Assembly: GCF_013362815.1 (NCBI RefSeq)
Contig: NZ_JABFVK010000013.1
Span: 186,001 to 250,000, forward strand
Length of the DNA stretch: 64,000 nucleotides
DNA from: Hamadaea sp.
GTDB lineage: Bacteria; Actinomycetota; Actinomycetes; Mycobacteriales; Micromonosporaceae
Direction: 5' to 3'
The notes beneath the pieces were generated by a model. The model was given only the letters and a program-made list of their open reading frames with translations. It searched no databases and was not told the origin of the DNA. How positions within the stretch are numbered: position 1 is the stretch's first letter; every line of letters starts with the position of its first letter. Made by a program: the position numbers and the translations under genes. Below, piece after piece: positions 25,319-33,308 of the stretch.

Positions 25319-25371
25319 GGTGGTACGCCATCGACGTTTCCGGAGCCCGGAGACGTCGATGGCGTACCACC
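25319..25371. repeat. 53-base near-perfect palindrome
   Basis: A 19-base arm (25319-25337) is repeated exactly inverted at 25353-25371. Inside, TCCGG (25339-25343) pairs with CCGGA (25347-25351), leaving only a T/G opposition and a 3-base AGC loop. Both neighbouring genes start away from it, so it is not a gene-end terminator. Confidence 0.75.
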
Positions 25372-25444
25372 CGAGCGGAGCCCGACCTCGGCCGGCGCGT
25401 TCGAGACGGGAACGCCCAACGCGGAAGCGGCTATGGTGGCCCCC

Positions 25445-26131
25445 ATGAATCGGGGAGAACTCACTGCCAACGGCGTACGACTGTCCTTTTTGGAGGAAGG
25501 TGACGCAGGCGAGCCAGTAGTACTCCTATTGCACGGGTTGCCGAGCGACGCGACCACGTGGGAGCACACCATGTCCGGGCTCGCGCCGACGCACCACGCG
25601 TACGCGCTGGATCAACGAGGCCAGGGACGCAGTGATTGGCCGGGGGAGTACTCGTTCGAGCTCATGCGCGACGATGTGCTCGGCTTCGCTGACGGGCTCG
25701 GGCTGCGGGAGGTGACGCTGGTCGGTCACTCCGCTGGTGGGACCGTCGCGTGCCTGGTCGCGCAGGAGCGCCCGTCGTGGCTGGCGCGGCTGGTCGTGGA
25801 GGACTCGCCGCCGCCGCGTCCGGGTGCATTCGTCATCCCGGTGCCGGATCGGCCCGAGCACGAGCTGGACTACGACTGGCCGGTGATGCCGAGCCTGCTC
25901 AGGCAGCTCAACGAGCCAGATCCGGCCTGGTGGGAGCGGCTGGCGGAGATCGCCGTGCCCACCCTGCTGATCAGCGGAGGCGCAACGAGCCCGCTGCCGG
26001 TTGGGCTGGCTGCCGAAGCGGTGGCGCGGATTCCCGACGCCAAGCTGGTCACCATCGAGGCGGGACACCAAGTGCACCGCGTACGCCCGGAGGAGTTCCT
26101 GGCCGAATTGCGGGCGTTCCTGCCGCTGTGA
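25445..26131 (+). CDS. alpha/beta hydrolase
   Basis: 228 residues from ATG 25445; an in-frame ATG at 25433 would add four residues. The fold motifs are complete: oxyanion loop 'LLLHGLPSD', 'GQGRSDWPG', nucleophile elbow 'GHSAGG' (Ser near residue 99), and the last His in 'EAGHQVHR'. The acid is probably the Asp or Glu near 'TLLISGGATS'. No leader, so cytoplasmic. Substrate unknown; small ester or C-C hydrolases fit. Confidence 0.85.
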   Translation: MNRGELTANGVRLSFLEEGDAGEPVVLLLHGLPSDATTWEHTMSGLAPTHHAYALDQRGQGRSDWPGEYSFELMRDDVLGFADGLGLREVTLVGHSAGGTVACLVAQERPSWLARLVVEDSPPPRPGAFVIPVPDRPEHELDYDWPVMPSLLRQLNEPDPAWWERLAEIAVPTLLISGGATSPLPVGLAAEAVARIPDAKLVTIEAGHQVHRVRPEEFLAELRAFLPL

Positions 26132-26200
26132 TCGGCGTACGATCTTCGGTCATCTGATGGTCCTGCCCGAGCGCCGGAAGCTGAGTGAGTAGCGGCGGGG

Positions 26201-27421
26201 TCAGCGCGGTTGCACGTCGCTCAACGGCACTGACGCATCGGCGAGTACGCCGAGGTCAACCGGCTGGCGAGTGCGGATCAGCCGCTGGATGTCGTCGGTG
26301 ACGTCCCAGACGTTGACGTTCATCCCGGCGAGCACCCGCCCACTCCGCGTCCAGAATGCGACGAACTCGCGCCGATCGAGGTCGCCCCGGATCACCAGTT
26401 CGTCGGCGTCGCCGGGCGCGGCGAATCCGGCGTACTCCGCGCCGAGGTCGTATTGGTCGGTGAAGAAGAACGGCAGCCGATCGCCGGGCACCGGCAGGCC
26501 GAGCATCGCGCGCGCCGCCTCGGGTCCGCCGTCGAGCGCGTTGGCCCAATGCTCGGTGCGGATGTGACGGCCGAAGACGGGATGGAACGCACACGCGACG
26601 TCGCCCGCGGCGAAGATGTCCGGGTCGGAGGTGCGGTGTTGCGAGTCGACGACGACACCGTTGCCGACGTCGAGGCCCGCGCGTACGGCGAGGTCGTCGT
26701 TCGGGCGCGCGCCGACGCCGACCACCACGACGTCCGCGGGCAGCGTAGTGCCGTCCGCGAGCACGACCGATCGCACGCTGCCGTCGCCGTCGAACCGGCT
26801 GACCTGCGCGTCGAAATGGAATCGCACGCCGTTCGCGCGATGCAGGTCCGCGAAGACGCGCGCCAGGTCAGCGCCCAGCACGCCGAGCAGCGGCAGGCTC
26901 GCGGTCTCCACGACCGTCACGTCGGCGCCGCGCGTGCGGGCCGCCGCGGCGATCTCCAGGCCGATCCAGCCCGCTCCCACGATCAGCACGTGTACGCCGT
27001 CAAGCAGTGCACTGGATATGCGATCACTGTCAGCCAGAGTGCGCAGATAGCGCACGCCGTCCAGGTCGGCTCCGGGTACGCCCAGCCGCCGCGGGCTGGA
27101 GCCCGTCGCCAGCAGCAGTTTGTCGTAGCCGAGCTGGTCACCGGCCTCGGTCGTGATCCGGTGCGCGTTGCGGTCGATGTCGACCACGGTCGTCGCTGTC
27201 CGGACCTGGACGCTGCTTTCGGCGTACCAGTTGGATTTGTGCACGTAGATCTCGTCGCGCGGCGTCGAGCCCAGCAGGAGGCCCTTGGACAGCGGCGGCC
27301 GTTCGTAGGGCAGTTCGGCCTCGGTGCCGATCAGCGTGATGTCGCCGTCGAAGCCCTCGTCGCGGAGGGTTTGCGCGGCCTTGGCCCCGGCGAGCCCGGC
27401 GCCGATGATGACGTGTCGCAT
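26201..27421 (-). CDS. FAD-dependent ferredoxin/rubredoxin-type reductase
   Basis: 406 residues, ATG preceded by AAGGACG. 'HVIIGAGLAGAKAAQTLR' is the FAD-binding loop, 'PPLSKGLL' follows near residue 43, 'VLIVGAGWIGLEIAAAA' near 147 binds NAD(P)H, and 'IFAAGDVA' near 270 is the second FAD motif; the C-terminal 85 residues match the reductase_C domain. It would pass electrons from NAD(P)H to a ferredoxin. It lies directly downstream of folE on the same strand, with 21 bases between. Confidence 0.87.
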   Translation of the reverse strand: MRHVIIGAGLAGAKAAQTLRDEGFDGDITLIGTEAELPYERPPLSKGLLLGSTPRDEIYVHKSNWYAESSVQVRTATTVVDIDRNAHRITTEAGDQLGYDKLLLATGSSPRRLGVPGADLDGVRYLRTLADSDRISSALLDGVHVLIVGAGWIGLEIAAAARTRGADVTVVETASLPLLGVLGADLARVFADLHRANGVRFHFDAQVSRFDGDGSVRSVVLADGTTLPADVVVVGVGARPNDDLAVRAGLDVGNGVVVDSQHRTSDPDIFAAGDVACAFHPVFGRHIRTEHWANALDGGPEAARAMLGLPVPGDRLPFFFTDQYDLGAEYAGFAAPGDADELVIRGDLDRREFVAFWTRSGRVLAGMNVNVWDVTDDIQRLIRTRQPVDLGVLADASVPLSDVQPR

Positions 27422-27442
27422 GTGGACGTCCTTTCGAGACGG

Positions 27443-28024
27443 TCAGCGGGGCTGAGTCAGCGCGAGGAATTCGGCGCGGGAGCGGGCGTCGTCGCGCAGC
27501 GCGCCGAGCAAGGTGGAGGTGACGGTGGTGGCCCCGGTCGCCTGGACGCCGCGCAGCGTCATGCAGAGATGCTCGGCCTGGATGACCACCCCGACGCCCT
27601 TGGGAGCCAGCTGCCCGGACAGCCAGTCGGCGATCTGTTTGGTGAGGCGTTCCTGCACCTGCGGGCCGTGCGCGAACAGTTCGACGACGCGGGCGAGTTT
27701 GGACAGCCCGATGATGCGCTCGCCCGGCAGGTAGCCGACGTGCGCGACGCCGACGAACGGCAGCAGATGGTGTTCGCACACGGATCGGATCGGGATGTCG
27801 CGGGCGAGCACGAGTTCGTCGTAGCCCTCGTCGTTGGGGAATGTCGTCGGCCGGAACGGGCGGGGGCTGAGCAGGTCGGCGTAGGCGCGGGCCATCCGGG
27901 CCGGCGTCTCGCGCATGCTCTCCGAGTCGACGTCCAGCCCGAGCGCCGTCAGGAACGCGGTCGCCGCCACCTCGGCGGCGACGAGGTCACGGTCCGCCCG
28001 CGGCCGCACGGCAGTCAGCTGCAT
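27443..28024 (-). CDS. folE: GTP cyclohydrolase I
   Basis: 193 residues from ATG 28024, which has GGGAGTG just upstream; another in-frame ATG at 28036 lacks a site. Catalytic and zinc residues are present: 'SVCEHHLLPFVG' (Cys and His pair), 'GLSKLARVVELFA', and 'QAEHLCMTLRG' with the second Cys. The enzyme makes dihydroneopterin triphosphate from GTP, the first step toward folate or pterins. No other folate gene is adjacent; pairing with a reductase and a divergent HTH regulator suggests a regulated spare copy rather than the housekeeping one. Confidence 0.93.
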   Translation of the reverse strand: MQLTAVRPRADRDLVAAEVAATAFLTALGLDVDSESMRETPARMARAYADLLSPRPFRPTTFPNDEGYDELVLARDIPIRSVCEHHLLPFVGVAHVGYLPGERIIGLSKLARVVELFAHGPQVQERLTKQIADWLSGQLAPKGVGVVIQAEHLCMTLRGVQATGATTVTSTLLGALRDDARSRAEFLALTQPR

Positions 28025-28043
28025 GATCACTCCCATGTTTTCG

Positions 28044-28123
28044 CCAACTGGAGTTGGTCTTAATCGCATCCTGCATCCGGAGCGCCGTTATTTCAATAGC
28101 CGACACTGGTGATATTCTGTCGG
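28044..28123. promoter_or_regulatory. two palindromes in the folE / HTH divergent promoter
   Basis: CCAACT-GG-AGTTGG (28044-28057) and CCGACA (28100-28105) with TGTCGG (28118-28123) lie between the two start codons. The second ends one base before the HTH start codon. They are candidate binding sites of the adjacent regulator. Confidence 0.45.
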
Positions 28124-28124
28124 C

Positions 28125-28778
28125 GTGGCGGAACAGGTGTGGCAGTCGGTGTCGGCGCTGGCCGACCCGGTCCGGCGCGCCCTGTTCGACCACGTACGCC
28201 GTCAGCACCGCCCGGTGACGCGGGAGGAGGCCGCCGACGCCTGCGGCGTCTCACGCAACCTCGCCGCGTTCCACCTCGACAAACTCGCCGAGACCGGACT
28301 GCTGCGCACGGCGTACGAGGCACCCGCGGATCGGCCTCGGGGCCGGGGGCGGACCCCGAAGGTCTACTCGGCCGGGGACGACTTCGAAGTCGTGATCCCG
28401 CCCCGTCGCTACGAACTCATCGCCAGCGTCCTCGCCGCTGCGGTCGCCCGGCAGCCGGCCGACGCCGGCCAGGCCGCCCGGGAAGAGGCGTACGCCCGCG
28501 GCCAGCTGCGCAGCAGTTCGGTCAAAGGCCTCGACGCGGCCGCACAGACGCTGGACGACCTCGGCTTCGAACCGGCGCTCGAATCCGGCGAGACCGACCG
28601 GCTGATCCTGCGCAACTGCCCGTTCCACGCGCTGGCCGCCGAGCAGACCGACCTCGTCTGCGGGCTGAACCATGCGTACGTCGAGGGACTGCTGTCGAAC
28701 GATCCGTCGCTCACCGCGCGGTTGGCTCCCCGGCCGGACGCGTGCTGCGTCGAGATCTGCGGCCGTTCGGGTACTTAG
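28125..28778 (+). CDS. HTH transcriptional regulator with cysteine-bearing C-terminal domain
   Basis: 217 residues. The N-terminal winged helix is of ArsR/COG2345 type: 'LADPVRRALFDHVR' and 'TREEAADACGVSRNLAAFHLDKLAETGLL'. The C-terminal part has Cys in 'NCPFHALAAEQTDLVCGL' (13 residues apart) and 'DACCVEICG'; this arrangement recalls SufR-type regulators that hold an iron-sulfur cluster. It is divergent from folE and the ferredoxin reductase. Sensing of iron-sulfur or redox state is inference. The TAG stop is overlapped by the end of a dispersed repeat. Confidence 0.82.
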   Translation: MAEQVWQSVSALADPVRRALFDHVRRQHRPVTREEAADACGVSRNLAAFHLDKLAETGLLRTAYEAPADRPRGRGRTPKVYSAGDDFEVVIPPRRYELIASVLAAAVARQPADAGQAAREEAYARGQLRSSSVKGLDAAAQTLDDLGFEPALESGETDRLILRNCPFHALAAEQTDLVCGLNHAYVEGLLSNDPSLTARLAPRPDACCVEICGRSGT

Positions 28779-28863
28779 AGCCTGTTGATAGGGCCATGAT
28801 CAGCGGAAGATTCGCGGTGCCATGACCCCACATTTTCTCCGTTGATCTCCGTCAAGAACGTCG
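28777..28863 (-). repeat. dispersed repeat, copy A (69-bp core shared with 50283-50351)
   Basis: Bases 28795-28863 read on the minus strand match 50283-50351 at 68 of 69 positions. The outer end begins AGAGCCTGTTG at 28777, the same terminal sequence as copy B. The element fills the whole gap between converging genes, overlaps the HTH stop codon, and supplies the stop codon of the EamA gene. Confidence 0.85.
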
Positions 28864-29718
28864 GACGCCGAGCGTGGCTCCGGCCGACGCGGCCACGACG
28901 GACAACACGGCGATCCACTGGGACCAGTCCAGTGACTCCTGCAGCACGACGAGGCCGATCAGCGCGGCCACCGCCGGTTCCAGGCTCATGAGGATGCCGA
29001 AGACGCTCGGCGGGATCCGGCGCAGCGCCTCGAGATCCAGGGTGTAGGGGATCACCGAGGACAGCAGCGCGACGCCGACGCCCGCGATCAGCACCCAGGG
29101 CTGCAGCAACGAGGTCCCCGCATCGACGACGCCGAACGGCACCGCGATGCCGGCTGCGATCGCCATGCCCAGGGCCAGCCCGTTGCCTTCGGTCGTATGC
29201 CGACCCAGCGCCGCGCCGATGAGGATGTACAGACCCCACAGTGTTCCGGCGGCCAGCGCGAACAGGAAACCGGCGAGGTTCAAGCCCCCGCCGCCCTCCA
29301 TCAGCAGGACCACCCCGCCGCCTGCGAGCGCGACCCAGACGACGTCGAGCCAGCGCCGTGATCCGGCCAGCGCCACCGCCAGCGGCCCGAGGAATTCGAC
29401 GGTCACCGCGATGCCGAGCGGGATCCGGGCCAGGGCCAGGTAGAAGCACAGGTTCATCAGGCCGAGGATCACGCCGTAGCCGAGCACGATCGTCCAGGCC
29501 CGGCGGCTCAGGCGTACCGAGGGTCGCCAGACGAGCAACAGCACCGCCGCCGCGAAGAACAGGCGCAGCGCCACCGTCCCGAAGCTGCCCACCGCGGGAA
29601 ACAGGTGCTTGGCGACGGCCGAGCCCAGCTGGACGCTGACGATGCCGAGGAGCACCAGCACCGTGGGCGGAACCGCGCCGAAGACGCGGCTGCTCGGCGA
29701 CGGATTCGGATCAGGCAC
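28852..29718 (-). CDS. EamA-family (RhtA-like) exporter
   Basis: 288 residues with ten predicted membrane spans in two EamA halves; 'FAAAVLLLVWRPSVRLS' and 'IPYTLDLEALRRIPPSVFG' followed by 'ILMSLEPAVAALIG' are typical of the RhtA threonine/homoserine exporter group. It probably exports an amino acid or metabolite. The final residues and stop codon (V-R-R-S-stop) lie inside a dispersed repeat, so the original C-terminus may have been replaced. The start faces a SnoaL-like gene 20 bases away. Confidence 0.83.
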   Translation of the reverse strand: MPDPNPSPSSRVFGAVPPTVLVLLGIVSVQLGSAVAKHLFPAVGSFGTVALRLFFAAAVLLLVWRPSVRLSRRAWTIVLGYGVILGLMNLCFYLALARIPLGIAVTVEFLGPLAVALAGSRRWLDVVWVALAGGGVVLLMEGGGGLNLAGFLFALAAGTLWGLYILIGAALGRHTTEGNGLALGMAIAAGIAVPFGVVDAGTSLLQPWVLIAGVGVALLSSVIPYTLDLEALRRIPPSVFGILMSLEPAVAALIGLVVLQESLDWSQWIAVLSVVAASAGATLGVRRS

Positions 29719-29738
29719 GGCTCGACGATAATCGGATC

Positions 29739-30152
29739 ATGGAGGAACTTGCTGAGCAGGTCACGCCGACCGAGGTGTTCCACCGCCTCGTTCACGCGGT
29801 GTGCGACGAGCGCTGGGACGATGCGATCGCCCTGTACGCCGACCGCACGCACGTGTCGCATCCGTTCGCGGAGGATCCGGGGCCGATGCTGAGTCAGGAG
29901 GAGCTCCGGCACCATTTCACGCCACCGCCGGGCTGGGTCTCGCCGATCCGGCGGCAGCCCGCCGACATTCTCGTACACGAGACGGCGGATCCCGAGGTCA
30001 TCGTCGCCGAATTCGCGTACCGGGGCGTCAATGTCGCCAGCGGTCAGCCGTTCGCCATCCCGTGTGTGTTCGTCATGCGTGTGCGCGACGGACTGATCGT
30101 CGAGTCCCGCGACTACATCGACCATGTTCGGTCGGCTCGGGCCCGATCCTGA
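29739..30152 (+). CDS. SnoaL/NTF2-like protein
   Basis: 137 residues. A helical start ('PTEVFHRLVHAVCDERWDDAIALYA') followed by strands 'EVIVAEFAYRGVN', 'FAIPCVFVMRVRDGLIVESRDYID' is the NTF2/SnoaL cone fold. Conserved Trp, Tyr and Asp line the pocket in such proteins, which can be isomerases or ligand binders. Function here cannot be narrowed. Confidence 0.8.
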   Translation: MEELAEQVTPTEVFHRLVHAVCDERWDDAIALYADRTHVSHPFAEDPGPMLSQEELRHHFTPPPGWVSPIRRQPADILVHETADPEVIVAEFAYRGVNVASGQPFAIPCVFVMRVRDGLIVESRDYIDHVRSARARS

Positions 30153-30191
30153 GCTGTCCCGTTCTGTTCCGTACTGCCCCGATTCACAGTG

Positions 30192-30205
30192 TGCTGTATT
30201 CAGCA
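30192..30205. promoter_or_regulatory. palindrome upstream of the CmtR-like gene
   Basis: TGCTG-TATT-CAGCA (30192-30205) lies 20 bases before the GTG start at 30226, with a related AGTGCTGTACTGT just after it. Probable autoregulatory operator. Confidence 0.5.
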
Positions 30206-30225
30206 AGTGCTGTACTGTCATCGAT

Positions 30226-30552
30226 GTGAGGACCCTCGACGAAGCCATCCCCGTGGCCACCCGTGGGCAGGTGCTGGCCCGGTTCGGCCACGCCCTGTCC
30301 GACCCGACCCGGGCCCGGCTGCTGCTGGCGTTGCGGGAGGGCCCGGCGTACCCGTCGGACCTGGCCGACCTGCTCGGGGTGTCGCGGCAGAGCCTGTCCA
30401 ACCACCTCGCCTGCCTGCGCGGCTGCGGGCTGGTCGTCGCGGTCGCCGAGGGTCGCCGCTCCCGTTATGAGCTGTCGGACCAGCGGCTGGCGCACGCCCT
30501 CGGCGACCTGCTCGGCCTGGTGCTGGCGGTCGACCCGACGGTCTGCCCCTGA
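30226..30552 (+). CDS. CmtR-like ArsR/SmtB metal sensor repressor
   Basis: 108 residues from GTG 30226. The winged helix reads 'ALSDPTRARLLLALR' and 'GVSRQSLSNHLACLRGCGLV'. The recognition helix carries Cys-x3-Cys (ACLRGC) and the C-terminus ends 'DPTVCP'. In Mycobacterium CmtR exactly this set (two Cys four apart in the recognition helix plus a C-terminal Cys) binds cadmium or lead. Binding should release the protein from DNA. No metal exporter is next to it; the DyP/cupredoxin operon begins 233 bases downstream. Confidence 0.85.
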   Translation: MRTLDEAIPVATRGQVLARFGHALSDPTRARLLLALREGPAYPSDLADLLGVSRQSLSNHLACLRGCGLVVAVAEGRRSRYELSDQRLAHALGDLLGLVLAVDPTVCP

Positions 30553-30578
30553 CCTTTCCACTGATCGCACACCCATCC

Positions 30579-30632
30579 GGTGATCTTGGCGAGAAACGGC
30601 TGTCCTGACCGCCATTTCTCGCCAAGGTCACC
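30579..30632. terminator. long hairpin after the CmtR-like gene
   Basis: Two 18-base arms (30579-30596 and 30615-30632) pair with one G-T mismatch around 18 bases, 27 bases after the stop. Confidence 0.65.
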
Positions 30633-30785
30633 TCGCACGCGACCCGGGCGGCTTCAGCCCTGTCGGGTTCCGCAGTGGCAGGTCTCGCACTGGTTCCGGC
30701 AATGATCAGGCGTTTCAGCTACGCCCGGTAAGCTGCGTCCGCTCTTGACCTTGCTTGCTGGATCTGACTTGAGGTGACGTGAACG

Positions 30786-33308
30786 GTGCCGCCGATGCGT
30801 GATCGTCTCGCCGGTTGGCCGGCCCGCCTGCTGCTGCGAGTCCTGGTCGTCGTCGCTGCGTCGGCCGGTGTGGTGTGGCCGGCGTCGGCGGCGCAGGCGC
30901 ACGAGGTGGCCGGGGCCGGGGCGACCAACTTCCGCACGACGTTGTCTGCGCTCGCTCCGGCGGTCAGCGGAGTCAGCCTCTCTGTGGTGGAGAACGGATC
31001 GCGGCTGCAGGCGGTCAACGTGACCGGCGAGGACCTGATCGTCCAGGGCTACACCGGTGAGCCGTACGCCAAGATCGGCCCGGACGGCGTGTTCGTCAAC
31101 GACAACTCACCGGCCACCTACCTCAACACCGACCGGTACGCGACGACGGTGGTTCCGTCCGGAGTGGACGGCAAGGGCGAGCCGCGCTGGCGGAAGGTGT
31201 CGAGCGAAAACGTCTACCGATGGCACGATCACCGCATCCACTGGATGCTCAAGACGCTCCCCGCGCCGGTGGCCGCCGATCCGTCGGCCGAGCATCGGGT
31301 GAGCGACTGGACGGTGGCGCTCGACTACGGCGGCCAGACGTTGACGGCGACCGGATCGCTGGACTGGGTGCCCGGCCCGTCGCCGACGCTGTGGCTGCTT
31401 CTCGCCATGGCCATTGCGATCCTCGTCGGCGCGGGCGGGATTCTGCCGCGTGGCGGCTACCGGTTGCTCGCGGCCGGAACAGGTCTGCTGCTCGCCGCCG
31501 ACCTGCTGCACTCGGCCGGAGTCGCGGTCGCCGAGACGGGCAGTCTGGCGCAACGCCTCGGCGCCCTCTTCGGAGCCGACGCCATCGCGCTGTTCGTCTG
31601 GCCGTTCGGCATCCTGGCTGCTTGGCGGCTCGCGTACGCGTCCCGCTTCGCCGCGGTTGTGGCCGCGTGCGTCGGAACACTGCTCGGCTTCTCGATGGCG
31701 TTGGACGACGCCCCGGTGTGGTGGCGCTCCTCCGCGCCGACCGGACTCAGCATGACGGTCGACCGGGTGACCGTCGCGGTCGTGATCGGGGCGAGCGCCG
31801 GGCTGATCATCGCCGTCGCCGCGCTCGGCTTGCGGTCGGCTCTTCGGCGCGCCGCGGCGGTCACTGCCGCTGAGGCGGCCGCTGCTGTGGCGCGCTCGGG
31901 CACGGCGACTGGTGAGTCCGATGTGGACGCGGCGACGCAGCCGGCGAGCGAGCCCGTCGGGTCTCTTTCCCGCGATGACGGCGACGAGGGCGGCGACACC
32001 GGCCGTGGGGCGGCTAGCGACGGCGGTGGCAGGGAGGGCGATGTCGTCGCCGTCGGAGAGAGCGGGCCGTCCGGGGTCGCGCGGCGCAGCGTCGCAGGTT
32101 ATCTGGCGGCCAGTGGCGTAGGCGTCGTCGCGGGTGCAGCGGTCGGAATCGGGCTGCGTACGGGGGATGCTCCGGTTTCGGCGTCCACCTCCACAACCGG
32201 TCCGGCGCTGTCTGACGTCGGTGCGGCGCGAGTGGCGTACCACGGATTGCGTCAGGCGGGCATCGCGGTGCCGGTCCGGCCGCAGGCGCACAGCTGGGTG
32301 GCCGCGTTCGACCTCGTCGACGGCGTCGACGCCAAGGCGTTGCAAGGCCTGCTTCGGCAGTGGTCGGCGGCTGCCGCCCGGCTCGCCGACGGGCAGGGTG
32401 TCGGCCAACCCGACGATCACCTGGTCACCGGCTCGGGACCCTGCGCGCTGACGGTCACCTTCGGGTTCGGGCCGAGCTTGTTCGGCAAGGCAGGCATACC
32501 GGAGACGGCGCGACCGGTTGCGCTCGCTCCGCTGCCCGCGTTCACCGGCGAGCGGCTCGATCCGGGGGCGAGCGACGGTGACCTCGGCGTCGTCGTGGCG
32601 GCCGACGATCCGCTGGTGGTCTTTCACGCGGCGCGGGTGCTGGAGCGCATCGCCGCGCCGGTCGCACGGGTGCGCTGGCGGCAGACGGGGTTCGCCGCGA
32701 CGCCGGGCGCGACCGCGCTGGGCAGCACCGGCCGCAATCTCATGGGCCAGGTGGACGGCACTAACAATCCGAAACCCGCGGACCCAGACTTCGCCGCCAA
32801 GGTGTTCGTCACCGGCGACGATCAGCCGGCCTGGCTGCGCCAGGGCTCCTACCTGGTCGTACGCCGCATCCGGATGCTGCTCGACGACTGGGATCGGCTG
32901 ACCCTGGACGCGCAGCAGAAGGTCATCGGCCGACGCAAGGACACCGGCGCGCCGCTGTCCGGTGGACAGGAGACCACCCCGGCCAACTACGGGACTACCC
33001 AGGCCGACGGTTCACCAGTGATCCCGGTGAACGCCCACATCCGGATGGCGGCACCGGCGTTCAACAACGGCGCGGCCATGCTGCGACGAGGCTGGTCGTA
33101 CGCCGACGGCGACCGGGCCGGGTTGCTCTTCTTGGCGTACCAGGCTGATCCGAGACGTGGCTTCATCCCGGTCCAGCAACGGCTGGCCGGCAACGACGCG
33201 CTGTCGAGGTTCATCCGGCACGAGGCGAGTGCCTTGTTCGCCGTTCCGGGTGGCGTACCGGACGGCGGATTCGTCGGCCAAGACCTGTTCGGGAAGGACG
33301 CGGCATGA
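30786..33308 (+). CDS. DyP-type heme peroxidase fused to an N-terminal membrane module
   Basis: 840 residues. Parts in order: signal peptide (to about 37, AAQAHE); an external beta domain of about 150 residues with 'VYRWHDHRIHWML'; five membrane spans (about 200-360); a long Ala/Gly/Asp linker; a second export-like segment 'ARRSVAGYLAASGVGVVAGA' near 433 that resembles the Tat signal of EfeB; then a complete DyP domain. Heme and catalytic residues are present: Asp in 'MGQVDGTNNP' (about 656), proximal His in 'NAHIRMAAP' (about 751) and distal Arg in 'MLRRGWSY' (about 769). I see no start codon between the modules, so the fusion appears real. It overlaps the cupredoxin gene by ATGA. A role in periplasmic-side iron, heme or copper chemistry is inferred. 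Confidence 0.85.
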   Translation: MPPMRDRLAGWPARLLLRVLVVVAASAGVVWPASAAQAHEVAGAGATNFRTTLSALAPAVSGVSLSVVENGSRLQAVNVTGEDLIVQGYTGEPYAKIGPDGVFVNDNSPATYLNTDRYATTVVPSGVDGKGEPRWRKVSSENVYRWHDHRIHWMLKTLPAPVAADPSAEHRVSDWTVALDYGGQTLTATGSLDWVPGPSPTLWLLLAMAIAILVGAGGILPRGGYRLLAAGTGLLLAADLLHSAGVAVAETGSLAQRLGALFGADAIALFVWPFGILAAWRLAYASRFAAVVAACVGTLLGFSMALDDAPVWWRSSAPTGLSMTVDRVTVAVVIGASAGLIIAVAALGLRSALRRAAAVTAAEAAAAVARSGTATGESDVDAATQPASEPVGSLSRDDGDEGGDTGRGAASDGGGREGDVVAVGESGPSGVARRSVAGYLAASGVGVVAGAAVGIGLRTGDAPVSASTSTTGPALSDVGAARVAYHGLRQAGIAVPVRPQAHSWVAAFDLVDGVDAKALQGLLRQWSAAAARLADGQGVGQPDDHLVTGSGPCALTVTFGFGPSLFGKAGIPETARPVALAPLPAFTGERLDPGASDGDLGVVVAADDPLVVFHAARVLERIAAPVARVRWRQTGFAATPGATALGSTGRNLMGQVDGTNNPKPADPDFAAKVFVTGDDQPAWLRQGSYLVVRRIRMLLDDWDRLTLDAQQKVIGRRKDTGAPLSGGQETTPANYGTTQADGSPVIPVNAHIRMAAPAFNNGAAMLRRGWSYADGDRAGLLFLAYQADPRRGFIPVQQRLAGNDALSRFIRHEASALFAVPGGVPDGGFVGQDLFGKDAA

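Noticed and set aside
31107-32627. 506-codon minus-strand frame inside the DyP fusion gene
   Set aside because: Shadow frame; considered because it spans the fusion linker, but the plus frame carries motifs on both sides.
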